Origin: Dehalococcoidia bacterium UBA1151
GTDB taxonomy: Bacteria; Chloroflexota; Dehalococcoidia; Lucifugimonadales; Lucifugimonadaceae
Reading direction: 5' to 3'
DNA length: 11,223 nucleotides
Assembly (NCBI GenBank): GCA_002311865.1
Contig: DBZV01000032.1
Span: forward strand, 23,572 to 34,794
A program made the position numbers and the translations under genes. Positions within the stretch are counted from its first letter, which is position 1. Each line of letters begins with the position of its first letter. The notes below the pieces were generated by a model that saw only the letters and a list, made by a program, of their open reading frames with translations, did not search any database and was not told the DNA's origin. This document shows, piece after piece, positions 1 through 7,484 of the stretch.

Positions 1-461
1 ACCAGTTCGAAAAGGTGGAGATGTTCCGGTACACGGAGCCAGAAGATAGCGCCGCCGCGCTCAGCGATATGCTCTCCCAGGCCACCGATTTGTGCGCACG
101 CCTAGGATTCGCCTACCGTACTATCGCGCTCTGCACGGGAGATATCGGATTCCAGTCGGCGAAGACGTTTGACATTGAGGTCTGGTCACCCGGTGTACAG
201 GAGTGGCTGGAAGTTAGCTCAATCTCAACCTGTGGCGACTTCCAGGCGCGCCGCAACGGCACCCGTTACCGGCCAGCACCGGGTGCATCGACCAGGTATC
301 CAACCACGCTGAACGGATCAGGCCTGGCGGTGCCCAGGATCATGATCGCGATCATGGAAAACGGGCTGAACTCGGACGGATCGATTTCGGTGCCCGAAGT
401 GCTTGTCCCCTACACAGGATTCGAACGAATCGAAGCGCCTGCCAGCTTGCCACTGAGTTAG
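1..461 (+). CDS. serS: Seryl-tRNA synthetase, C-terminal part (5' end outside window)
   Basis: This is the C-terminal end of the cytosolic class II aminoacyl-tRNA synthetase that charges tRNA-Ser (and tRNA-Sec) with serine using ATP. The reading frame is already open at the left edge; the first full codon at base 3 starts QFEKVEMFRY, the segment that follows motif 2 in SerRS. Next come CTGDIGFQSAKTFDIEVW and EVSSIS, then DFQARR, all hallmark SerRS active-site segments. Class II motif 3 is NGSGLAVPRIMIAIMEN, with the invariant Arg near base 338, and the protein ends with the usual SVPEVLVPYTG tail. About 152 residues of a family usually near 420-430 are present; the N-terminal coiled-coil arm and motif 1 lie off the window. 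Nothing looks damaged. Its TAG stop overlaps the TAA of the convergent metalloprotease gene within TTAG. The ATG at base 15 is internal, not the true start. Confidence 0.96.
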   Translation, partial: QFEKVEMFRYTEPEDSAAALSDMLSQATDLCARLGFAYRTIALCTGDIGFQSAKTFDIEVWSPGVQEWLEVSSISTCGDFQARRNGTRYRPAPGASTRYPTTLNGSGLAVPRIMIAIMENGLNSDGSISVPEVLVPYTGFERIEAPASLPLS

Positions 462-2524
462 CTAACGATCTCGAACTCGAGTTTATAGTCAGCCGGAAGA
501 ATCGAGATACGGGTGACCGCACTGATCACCAAGTAAACCTCCTCGTCGCCCTCAGGTGGCCACACAGTGAAGTCGGCTTCGCCTGCGGCAACATCCACGA
601 TTTCAACGACGACCGGGCCATCAGCCGGCTCCCGCACAATGCTGATCAGCCACTTCTGTGGGACGGTTGGGTCGATGTGTGCAAAGCCGTCGAACTCCCA
701 GTCGCTGACGCCTTCGGCATCGTCGAAGTACTCAATTTCAGGAATTTTTATATCGTCGACGCAGATGCCGTGAACATTAACCGCATCGTCCGTGACGTGC
801 TCAAATCGCACCAGGATTTCGCCGCCGGCATATGCGGAAATATCGAAACTTTGATCTCTCCATCCATCGCTGGCGCCGCTGAAACCGGGGCCCAGCCCGG
901 TACCGTTGGGGTTCTCATCAGTCGTATTCAGCCCTTCGAGGAGAGTCCACGTCAATCCGTCATCGGTAGAGACCATCACGTATGCGAAGTCCCAGAGCTC
1001 TTCCAACTCATACCAGGCGGCGAAGTTGAGTGTTGCAGACTCGATATCCGTCAGGTCAAATGCCCGGGTGAGCTTGGCGTCGATCGAATCTCCAAAGTTG
1101 CCCCAGTAGCATGCATTTCCACTATATGCAGCAGTTGGGATGATCTGCGTGGTCTCATCCCCGCTGAAGTTGATGCGCGTTGGCTTTTCACCCGATATCA
1201 GCAGCGTCCAGTAGTCCGCCGCGAATTGGTTGACGCTGTTCGAACGCGGGGTGACATCGATCGCAATATTTCGCTGGACGCGCCCAAGATCGCGACTGGG
1301 GTAGGAGTACGGGCCGGACTCCTCGTCAACGAGATTTGCAACGGTCCAATCTTTAAATAGATCAATGACCTTGAGATCACTTCCAACTAACTTGAGATAC
1401 TCCTCAATCGAGTTGAGGCCATCCGCACTCGCCTCGACGAGTCCCAGAATCGCGTCATCCCCGCCAAAGCGATCCGCCACGTACTCGGTGAAGAGCAGGC
1501 CAGCGCCATAGGAACTGCCTGTGTTGACACTATTTGGCCATGAATTCAATTGCGTATCGGGCTCGCGCAAAAAATTCAGATGTGTGGGAGCGTTGTACCT
1601 CGCGCGAACCACCGCTAGCTCAGACAGGCCTTCATTCAGCCATGCCTCATCGCCCCGGTCCTGCCCAAAGTTGGCCGCGTGCTGCAGCTCATGGGCAAGC
1701 ACCGCAGCGTATTGGGCGCTGCCGGGGCGGAGTGCTGACGCTATGTAGATAATCTCGCGCTCATTGGAGAGTTGCATCACCTCTGCGGGGTACGCATCAG
1801 CGCCAGAAAAGTATCCACCAAGACCGGGATCCAACGGTGTGTGCAGGATTACTATTCGCGGATCACCGTCAATACCCGGCGTCTCAATCCCGCCGAATAG
1901 CCCCGTTACGATTGGCCAGATCTGCTCTTCGAACTCACTAACAGCATCATCAATTTCTATATCGAAGGGCACATGCCGGGAATCGAAAAACCAGTAGGCG
2001 TTCTCCGATATCCTCTCTGCAATCGCCGAGACCGTCACGACGCCGTTGTCCAGAAGGACGTTGAATTCGTGAGTCTCTCCCCTGGATATCAGTGGTTTGG
2101 CATCGCCACTTCGCTGCAGAAACGCTTCGTACCGGTCTGGATGTAGTCGGCGAGTGAGGTCAACAGGGTCGCGACGCGGTGGCTCAGGAATGTCATCAAC
2201 ACTGGAAATCAGTGTCGGCGTTGCAGGGACCGCCGTCGGAGATGCGGTCGAGGCAAGTTGGACAAACGCGGTGGGGATTGGATCTGGTGATTGGGCTGTC
2301 GGAGATGTCGCCGGCGCGGCAGGCGTTGAGGTTGCGGTCAATATGACTACGGGAGTGTCTTCTGCGGGGGATGGACTTTCTGCCGCTTCCACCGTACGCG
2401 CAGCGACCACGCGCGTCGCGTCTCCATCCGTTGGCGTGCCCGTCTCAACTGATGAACTGCACGCTGTGACCAGTACCAAAATCGCGCCAGCCAGCCCCGG
2501 AAAAAGCCGCCTACCAACGTTCAA
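458..2524 (-). CDS. Secreted lipoprotein zinc metalloprotease, M30/M6 (immune inhibitor A)-like
   Basis: The predicted 688-residue protein is probably a surface-anchored protease. Residues 1-22 form a lipoprotein signal peptide (basic MNVGRR, hydrophobic core, lipobox VTAC with Cys22). A Pro/Thr/Ser/Ala-rich, low-complexity linker runs to about residue 115. The catalytic part carries HELQH at 278-282, the gluzincin HExxH with Glu279 as general base. It is followed by EAWLNEGLSELA at 293-304, where Glu298 is the likely third zinc ligand; this pairing resembles peptidase family M30 (hyicolysin type). Residues about 465-600 look like the beta-sandwich module of immune inhibitor A/M6 peptidases (STDDGLTW, FDISAYAGGEILVRF, GICVDDIKI). 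A further beta-rich domain ends the protein. The chosen start is TTG, because it gives a proper lipoprotein signal; it overlaps the pth stop by 4 bases, which suggests translational coupling. No Shine-Dalgarno is obvious. The substrate is unknown. Confidence 0.85.
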   Translation of the reverse strand: MNVGRRLFPGLAGAILVLVTACSSSVETGTPTDGDATRVVAARTVEAAESPSPAEDTPVVILTATSTPAAPATSPTAQSPDPIPTAFVQLASTASPTAVPATPTLISSVDDIPEPPRRDPVDLTRRLHPDRYEAFLQRSGDAKPLISRGETHEFNVLLDNGVVTVSAIAERISENAYWFFDSRHVPFDIEIDDAVSEFEEQIWPIVTGLFGGIETPGIDGDPRIVILHTPLDPGLGGYFSGADAYPAEVMQLSNEREIIYIASALRPGSAQYAAVLAHELQHAANFGQDRGDEAWLNEGLSELAVVRARYNAPTHLNFLREPDTQLNSWPNSVNTGSSYGAGLLFTEYVADRFGGDDAILGLVEASADGLNSIEEYLKLVGSDLKVIDLFKDWTVANLVDEESGPYSYPSRDLGRVQRNIAIDVTPRSNSVNQFAADYWTLLISGEKPTRINFSGDETTQIIPTAAYSGNACYWGNFGDSIDAKLTRAFDLTDIESATLNFAAWYELEELWDFAYVMVSTDDGLTWTLLEGLNTTDENPNGTGLGPGFSGASDGWRDQSFDISAYAGGEILVRFEHVTDDAVNVHGICVDDIKIPEIEYFDDAEGVSDWEFDGFAHIDPTVPQKWLISIVREPADGPVVVEIVDVAAGEADFTVWPPEGDEEVYLVISAVTRISILPADYKLEFEIVS

Positions 2525-3162
2525 TTGAACTTGTTCATTGCGCGGTCCAGGCCGTCAATGAGAATGCTCTCCACCGCATCAGCCGCCCTGACCACCGCCG
2601 CCTTGATCAGCGTTAGATCATCGGGCGGGAACGACTTCAACACCCACTCCAGCTCATCTGCGCGGTCAAACGGCCGACCGATGCCAATCCGAATGCGCGT
2701 GAACTCCTGAGTTCCCAGTCGCTGGTTGATCGACTTGAGACCGTTATGCCCGCCGTTGCCGCCTTGAGCACGGATCCGAATTTTCCCTGGTGCTATTGCC
2801 ATGTCATCGGTTATTACGACGAGATGGGATGGATCGGTGTTATATCTATCAGATACGTAAATGGCAGAGTCGCCGCTTTTGTTCATGAAGGCCTGCGGCT
2901 TGGCGAGCGTTACGGGAATCCCGGCCAGATACCCCTCACCAACATCCGTGTTCCTGTTCCCACGCCCAATTTTGATGCTGGAACGAGACTCAAGCTCATC
3001 CATGCACCACCAACCAACATTATGGCGCGTGTTTTTGTACTTTGGCCCTGGATTGCCAAGGCCGAGCACAATCAGGTCCGGCTTCATCCAGCCGTCAGGC
3101 CGAGAGCCTCGCTTGTCTTTACGTCTAAATATTCGTCTAAAACTCAAACTGACACGCCACAT
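2521..3162 (-). CDS. pth: Peptidyl-tRNA hydrolase (Pth)
   Basis: Cytosolic Pth cleaves the ester bond of peptidyl-tRNAs that drop off the ribosome, recycling tRNA. Family residues are all present: GLGNPG at 34-39 (substrate-binding Asn37), NTRHNVG at 44-50 (catalytic His47), KPQAFMNKSG at 88-97 (Asn94), Asp119 in VITDD, and GGNGGHNGLKSI ending in the conserved Asn140 segment. These correspond to E. coli Asn10, His20, Asn68, Asp93 and Asn114. The full frame is 213 residues, about 20 more than usual, because of a basic N-terminal extension (RRIFRRKDKRGSR). The conventional start would be Met26 (base 3087), giving 188 residues. The upstream ATG at 3162 is preceded by AGGAACA, a close-spaced ribosome-binding site, while 3087 has none obvious, so the longer form is plausible but not certain. 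It lies 86 bases after the upstream unknown gene and overlaps the next gene by 4 bases. Confidence 0.96.
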   Translation of the reverse strand: MWRVSLSFRRIFRRKDKRGSRPDGWMKPDLIVLGLGNPGPKYKNTRHNVGWWCMDELESRSSIKIGRGNRNTDVGEGYLAGIPVTLAKPQAFMNKSGDSAIYVSDRYNTDPSHLVVITDDMAIAPGKIRIRAQGGNGGHNGLKSINQRLGTQEFTRIRIGIGRPFDRADELEWVLKSFPPDDLTLIKAAVVRAADAVESILIDGLDRAMNKFN

Positions 3163-3248
3163 TGTTCCTGTAAGAAGGGAGTGGCGTACAGATTACCGGA
3201 GAATTCCAGCGCGACGGGCAGCGCACGGGCTTCAAACGGTCTTGTTGA

Positions 3249-5213
3249 TCACATGTTCCCGCGCTTGCTCAGATATTCAGCGATGAATGCGGTCGCCCCT
3301 GATTCCCCGGTAGCCCGATTAATGTCGAGATTGGAGGCCTCGCCTATTCTCAGCAGTTTCCGCGTTTCAGCCGACTCTTCTCCATTGAGGATTTCCGTTA
3401 TTGCCGCGGTTGATATATACCCATTGATACGGCTTAAGATCATCTCCAGAGTGCCGATTAACGATTCGACCTGCCCGGTCAGATCAGGCACAGAAAAACC
3501 GAGCCCACATTCAGAGCAGTAAGGCTCATGATCCAGATCCATGTCATCGATTTCACGTGAGCATGGCTCCGCGTAGAGTGCGAGTTCCTCCAGGCTATAG
3601 AGCGCTTTATCCGCGCCGTCGGACGGCAGCTCCGACACCTCCTTGAGTTGATTTGTTGCGGCCGCCAGCAGGATTGCACGCTCCACCAGCAGACGCGCCC
3701 TCTGGGCATCCTCCCGAGCCTGTTCATGAATCTGCAGATACGTTTCAGAGTGGGCCGATTTCCAACGTCTGAACTCATCAAACACCACTGGCCACGTTGC
3801 CGGGATCGATAGCAGATCATGCAGTTCAAATCTTGTCATCAACGTCCGGGCGGGGAGCCTCCGACTCTCCGAAACCTCGTTGCTGTCCGCCAGGTGGAGG
3901 TAACGCCAGGCATGCTCTATCTCAGCGGTATTGACTGACAGTGTGCGGAATCGGCGGTAGAGCTCCATCAATTCCCTCAACCCAGAAGCCCCTCTAAATC
4001 TTTCAGAGGCCACGTCAACGAACGATCTCCAGTCGTCAATGTTCAGCACATCCAACAGTCCCAACTGCTCCAATCCAATGACCGGGGATGGTCGTTGCAT
4101 TGACCGCGATAACCGCGCGACAAGTGCATCTGCCATGACGGCTCGGGCCGCTATCCGCTGGAGTTCCGACTCGAACTCAGCAGCCTGAATGACCACCGGA
4201 GTGTGGCCTTCCGGCATGGCATCCGGCATCGCGGCACGGAGAAACGGTAGAGCAGAGTCCCACCGGGTACTCACACGAGAGCTGATCTCTCTAATATTTG
4301 CAAATTGCAAATGTTCGATATCGAACTCATCGACGTTAAATCGATTAAGGCGTGGAAGCTGGTTCGTTACCTCCGTAGCCTCTTGCCAAACTATTTCAGC
4401 GCCCGTATTTGCAACGGCTGCGAGCAGATGCGCAGCGGCGACGTATTTGGGATATCCGAGATCATGCACAAGAAATCTATGGGCCTCATCGCCTGCCAGT
4501 GAGTCACCCCCGAAGAGCTTGAAGATCAGCTCCTCAGCTGGCTGACCATCTTGTCTCAACCCGGCTGCGAGCACCTCAGGAGGCGTGGGCGCTCCTCCAG
4601 GCATTCCGATTAGCCATGGAACTACTTTCTCCCGGACATCATCGACGGTGAGCCGTTCAACCACCGGAGCACCAGAATCTGCATAGTTGGCGTTCAACAA
4701 GGCGGCTCCGATTGCGGCAATCCAATTCAAGGGCAGATCCGACTCGAAGACGGCGGAACTCTCAACCTCCGCTGGAGAGTCACTGATCACCAACTGGACG
4801 CCTGCTAAAGCACTTTTCAGGTTCGCAGCAAACCGCTCATCGTTTGCCACAGACCGTTGATCAAGTGCCCGGCTCAAATCGTCCAACTGGGTGTTGTGGG
4901 CGGTGTGATAGATCGCGGTCTGCTCCCTCACGCCCTGAGCAGCAGCATGCCGATCCTTCCCGGGGTGCTCAACGTCTTGGCCTGGAATCCACACCCCAAT
5001 TCTTCGATCTGCAAGAGCAGAGGCTTCAACGACCGCGGGTGTTGTCAGCAGCACAACCCGAAATGAGGCCGAGCCAGTAAGCGGTGCAGAGAAATCTGTT
5101 AACCATCGCTCAGATATGACGGCCTCACCTTGATACAGCCATCCAGCCCGCCACGCGCTAACGGTTTGAATCTGCCCGAAGGCCTCTGGCGAAAGGGAAA
5201 AGTTGTTGTCCAT
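3249..5213 (-). CDS. Unrecognised protein with C-terminal Cys motif (possible zinc knuckle)
   Basis: I do not recognise this family with confidence. The open frame runs to a TTG at 5234 (661 codons). I prefer the ATG at 5213 (654 residues), which has a weak GGA upstream. Using the 661-codon numbering, an alpha/beta-looking region comes first (hydrophobic strand FRVVLLTTPAVVE at 58-70, RIGVWIPGQD at 78-87). A long mostly helical middle follows, with a charged stretch at about 485-520 that may be coiled coil. Cys558, His569, Cys573 and Cys576 (PYCSECGLGF) then could bind zinc. No Walker A motif, nuclease motif, signal peptide or membrane segment is visible. The layout faintly resembles the C-terminal half of the large DUF6079/PglY-type ATPases of BREX-like systems, minus the ATPase; this is an impression, not a homology result. 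Codon use looks ordinary and the frame is unbroken. It sits between ligA and pth on the same strand. Confidence 0.8.
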   Translation of the reverse strand: MDNNFSLSPEAFGQIQTVSAWRAGWLYQGEAVISERWLTDFSAPLTGSASFRVVLLTTPAVVEASALADRRIGVWIPGQDVEHPGKDRHAAAQGVREQTAIYHTAHNTQLDDLSRALDQRSVANDERFAANLKSALAGVQLVISDSPAEVESSAVFESDLPLNWIAAIGAALLNANYADSGAPVVERLTVDDVREKVVPWLIGMPGGAPTPPEVLAAGLRQDGQPAEELIFKLFGGDSLAGDEAHRFLVHDLGYPKYVAAAHLLAAVANTGAEIVWQEATEVTNQLPRLNRFNVDEFDIEHLQFANIREISSRVSTRWDSALPFLRAAMPDAMPEGHTPVVIQAAEFESELQRIAARAVMADALVARLSRSMQRPSPVIGLEQLGLLDVLNIDDWRSFVDVASERFRGASGLRELMELYRRFRTLSVNTAEIEHAWRYLHLADSNEVSESRRLPARTLMTRFELHDLLSIPATWPVVFDEFRRWKSAHSETYLQIHEQAREDAQRARLLVERAILLAAATNQLKEVSELPSDGADKALYSLEELALYAEPCSREIDDMDLDHEPYCSECGLGFSVPDLTGQVESLIGTLEMILSRINGYISTAAITEILNGEESAETRKLLRIGEASNLDINRATGESGATAFIAEYLSKRGNM

Positions 5214-5239
5214 CTGGGTAATCCAATTCAACAAACAGG

Positions 5240-5279
5240 GATGATGCCCCGAGCCGCCGGCCGAGACGCGGGCATCATC
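5240..5279 (-). other. Ten-base-pair hairpin upstream of the unknown gene
   Basis: GATGATGCCC (5240-5249) and GGGCATCATC (5270-5279) are exact reverse complements separated by 20 GC-rich bases. On the minus-strand transcript the hairpin ends 5 bases before the TTG at 5234 and 26 bases before the ATG at 5213. The bases after it (CCTGTTTGTTG) are only mildly U-rich, so it is not a textbook intrinsic terminator. It could be a weak terminator/attenuator after ligA, an mRNA-stability structure, or a protein-binding site. The perfect arms are clear from the sequence; the function is not. Confidence 0.5.
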
Positions 5280-5296
5280 GGCCTACGCGCAGCGAT

Positions 5297-5323
5297 CTCA
5301 AAGTGTCAGATGTCATCTTTGAG
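5297..5323 (-). other. Seven-base-pair hairpin just downstream of ligA
   Basis: CTCAAAG (5297-5303) and CTTTGAG (5317-5323) are exact inverted repeats around a 13-base loop, starting 12 bases after the ligA stop codon on the minus strand. There is no U-run after it, so terminator function is doubtful. Together with the stronger hairpin at 5240-5279 it fills most of the 101-122-base gap between ligA and the unknown gene; I see no clear promoter there. Confidence 0.3.
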
Positions 5324-5335
5324 CAAGCACAGAGG

Positions 5336-7369
5336 TCAGGCGACGGATTCAGTCTCTGCAAGTTTGTTCAGGAATTCCGCTTCGTCCAGGATCGCGACTT
5401 CAAGCCTCATAGCCTTATCGTACTTTGAGCCCGGTTCCTCACCAACGACTACGTAATCGGTCTTGCCGGACACGCTGCTTGAGACAGCGCCACCCAACGA
5501 TTTGATCCGCGCCTGTGCCTCCGGCCTTGAGAATGCTTCCAGCTTGCCGGTGACCACGAATCGGAGGCCTGTCCATGGTAGATCTTGCGGCTCTCGGCGC
5601 TCTTGCCTCGGATTGACATCGCTCTCAATCAGCCTTTTGACGATTTCCAGGTTGCCTTCTTGCTGTGACCAGTCCCGCACTGAGGCTGCAATACGCGGCC
5701 CGATCCCTTCAATGCTGATCAACTCCTCCTCGGTGGCAGCCATCACTTCATCCAGCGAGCCAAAGCGATCGGCAAGGAGCTCACTCACTTCAGAGCCCAC
5801 ATGAAGAATCCCCAGGCCGAACAGCAGTTTCGGAAGAGGCTGATTCTTCGACGCCTCGATGCCATCGAGGAGCTTCTGGACACTCAGTTCCCCAAGCCCT
5901 TCCATCTCCATGAGGCGAGCCTGCGTCTCCTCTTTTTTTAGCCTGTAGATGTCCGCCACATCGAGGACCAATCCTTCGTTGAAGAGCAGCACAGCCATCT
6001 TCTCGCCCAGGCCTTCGATATCCATCGCTCCTCGACCGGCGAAGTGCTCGATCAGGCGTTGGATCTGCACGGGGCAACGGCCATTTACGCAACGGACAAC
6101 CGCTTCGTCATCGTCCCGAAACACTGGTACTTCGCAAACGGGACACACCTCAGGTAATCGATACTCCGGCGGATCCCGCTGCCCGGGCACTGGTCCGACA
6201 ACCTGAGGAATCACATCCCCGGCACGCTGCACGATCACGCGCTGACCGGCCGCGATTTTCTTGCGGTTGATGTCCTGCTCGTTATGGAGCGACGCCTGGT
6301 GAACAACTACACCTCCAACGTATACACCCTCTTCGAAGTACGCATACGGAGTAAGCGCGCCGGTGCGACCAACACTGACCCGAATCTCATCAAGAATCGC
6401 CGACACCTGCTCTGGTGGGAACTTGTACGCAGTTGCCCAGCGTGGCTCGCGTCCTACGAAGCCCAGGCGGTCCTGGTAGCCCACATCGTCTACCTTGATC
6501 ACCATCCCATCGATCAGATAATCGAGACCATCGCGCTCCTCGATGGCCTTTTTGTAGGCGGTTCTAACGCCATCAAGAGTAGCTACGGTGCTGGTCCACG
6601 GGTTGACCTTGAAACCCCAGCCAGACATCGCCGCCAATCGGCCTGAGTGGCTCTGAGGGATGGGTCCACCCTCTGCCCAGCCAATTGCGTATATCCAGAC
6701 ATCCAGCGGCCTCTTCGCGGTCTCCCGGGAATCTAGTTGGCGCAGCGAACCTGATGCTGAGTTACGGGGATTCATATAGGGCGGGAGGCCTTCGACTACT
6801 CGCTCTTCGTTGAACGCGTCGAAAGCCTTTTTCGGGAAATAGATTTCACCCCTAACTTCAAGGCGCTGCGGAAAGTCACCGCCCTGCAGACGAAGCGGAA
6901 TTGACCCAATCGTCCGGATGTTGGCCGTCACGTCCTCCCCTGTCACGCCATCGCCACGCGTAGCGCCGCGTGTCAGAACACCGCTCTCGTACGTCAGCGC
7001 GATGGCGAGGCCGTCGATCTTTACCTCGCATACCATTGGAAACTCATCGATCTCAAGAAATTCCGAGACCCGGTGGTGCCACGCTATAAGGTCATCATCG
7101 CCAAATACGTTGCTTAAGCTCAGCAGGGGGACCGGATGTGTGATTTCGATGAACTCCGGCGCAGGTGGTGCGCCAACGCGCTGTGTGGGGGAGTCTGGGG
7201 ACAGCAAATCTGGGTATTCAGCCTCAATCCCACGTAGCTCCTGCATGAGCGCGTCGTACTCAGCATCGCTCAACTCAGGCTGATTGGCGATGTAGTAGAG
7301 ATGGTTGTGCCGGTTGAGTTGTTCCCTGAGTTCCAGAGCTCGTGCTTTTGTGGTCTTGGTGGCGGGCAT
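5336..7369 (-). CDS. ligA: NAD-dependent DNA ligase LigA
   Basis: LigA seals nicks in duplex DNA during replication and repair, using NAD+ to adenylate itself. At 677 residues it has the normal length and full domain order. Domain Ia comes first (YYIANQPELSDAEYDALMQE, about 25-44). The adenylation domain carries the nucleophile Lys117 in the KxDG motif (CEVKIDG) and the usual motifs EVRGEIYFP, NPRNSASGSLRQLD and IDGMVIKVD. An OB fold then carries GRTGALTPYA, followed by a four-Cys zinc finger (Cys409, Cys412, Cys427, Cys432). Helix-hairpin-helix repeats occupy about 440-565 (GLGELSVQKL, IEGIGPRIA), and a C-terminal BRCT domain about 597-672 (LRFVVTGKLEAFSR). The ATG at 7369 gives the standard N-terminus; there is no clear Shine-Dalgarno. 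It is first in the minus-strand block, divergent from the DUF1015 gene. Nothing is missing. Confidence 0.98.
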   Translation of the reverse strand: MPATKTTKARALELREQLNRHNHLYYIANQPELSDAEYDALMQELRGIEAEYPDLLSPDSPTQRVGAPPAPEFIEITHPVPLLSLSNVFGDDDLIAWHHRVSEFLEIDEFPMVCEVKIDGLAIALTYESGVLTRGATRGDGVTGEDVTANIRTIGSIPLRLQGGDFPQRLEVRGEIYFPKKAFDAFNEERVVEGLPPYMNPRNSASGSLRQLDSRETAKRPLDVWIYAIGWAEGGPIPQSHSGRLAAMSGWGFKVNPWTSTVATLDGVRTAYKKAIEERDGLDYLIDGMVIKVDDVGYQDRLGFVGREPRWATAYKFPPEQVSAILDEIRVSVGRTGALTPYAYFEEGVYVGGVVVHQASLHNEQDINRKKIAAGQRVIVQRAGDVIPQVVGPVPGQRDPPEYRLPEVCPVCEVPVFRDDDEAVVRCVNGRCPVQIQRLIEHFAGRGAMDIEGLGEKMAVLLFNEGLVLDVADIYRLKKEETQARLMEMEGLGELSVQKLLDGIEASKNQPLPKLLFGLGILHVGSEVSELLADRFGSLDEVMAATEEELISIEGIGPRIAASVRDWSQQEGNLEIVKRLIESDVNPRQERREPQDLPWTGLRFVVTGKLEAFSRPEAQARIKSLGGAVSSSVSGKTDYVVVGEEPGSKYDKAMRLEVAILDEAEFLNKLAETESVA

Positions 7370-7381
7370 GCAGTAAACGGT

Positions 7382-7410
7382 AGGCTAATCGCAGACAAAC
7401 CGCACGCCAA
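7382..7410 (-). promoter_or_regulatory. Possible ligA promoter
   Basis: On the minus strand TTGGCG (7410-7405) and TAGCCT (7387-7382) are separated by 17 bases, a partial match to sigma-70-type boxes. Transcription would start only about 5 bases before the ligA ATG, giving a very short or no leader, in line with the absence of a Shine-Dalgarno. The match is weak (4/6 and 3/6), so this is tentative. Confidence 0.25.
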
Positions 7411-7471
7411 GCGCAGCATGGCGATCGCTGAAATCATTTGAAAATACCTCCCTCTCCAACCAAGCCGCATC

Positions 7472-7477
7472 TATACT
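7472..7477 (+). promoter_or_regulatory. -10 box giving a likely leaderless DUF1015 mRNA
   Basis: TATACT, 5/6 to the TATAAT consensus, ends 7 bases before the ATG at 7485. A start site 6-8 bases downstream of a -10 box would coincide with the ATG. The bases before the ATG (CAACACA) hold no Shine-Dalgarno. The arrangement -10 box, about 7 bases, ATG is the usual signature of leaderless transcripts. No good -35 is seen 16-18 bases upstream; a TTGAAA at 7438-7443 lies too far away (28 bases). Confidence 0.45.
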
Positions 7478-7484
7478 CAACACA

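Noticed and set aside
457..466. Perfect palindrome GTTAGCTAAC at the convergent serS/metalloprotease stops
   Set aside because: It is too short and lacks a loop or U-run for a terminator; it largely reflects the two overlapping stop codons (TAG on one strand, TAA on the other).
677..1360. Plus-strand frame of 227 codons antisense to the metalloprotease
   Set aside because: No domain or ribosome-binding site, and it lies fully within the beta-sandwich region of the minus-strand gene; a shadow frame.
2746..3522. Plus-strand frame of 258 codons antisense to pth and the unknown gene
   Set aside because: It spans two convincing minus-strand genes and their intergenic gap with no recognisable motif; a shadow frame.
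3249..5234. Calling the unknown gene a BREX or other defence component
   Set aside because: No ATPase, methylase, nuclease or PglZ-like gene is adjacent, no Walker motif is present, and the neighbours are housekeeping genes. The resemblance is only architectural, so it is kept as a finding to test.
7270..7470. Minus-strand frame with a signal-peptide-like stretch (MISAIAMLRLACGLSAIS...FTAC)
   Set aside because: It looks like a lipobox by chance, but the frame runs into the well-supported ligA coding region in another frame and ends in low-complexity Ser/Thr codons; no homology is apparent.
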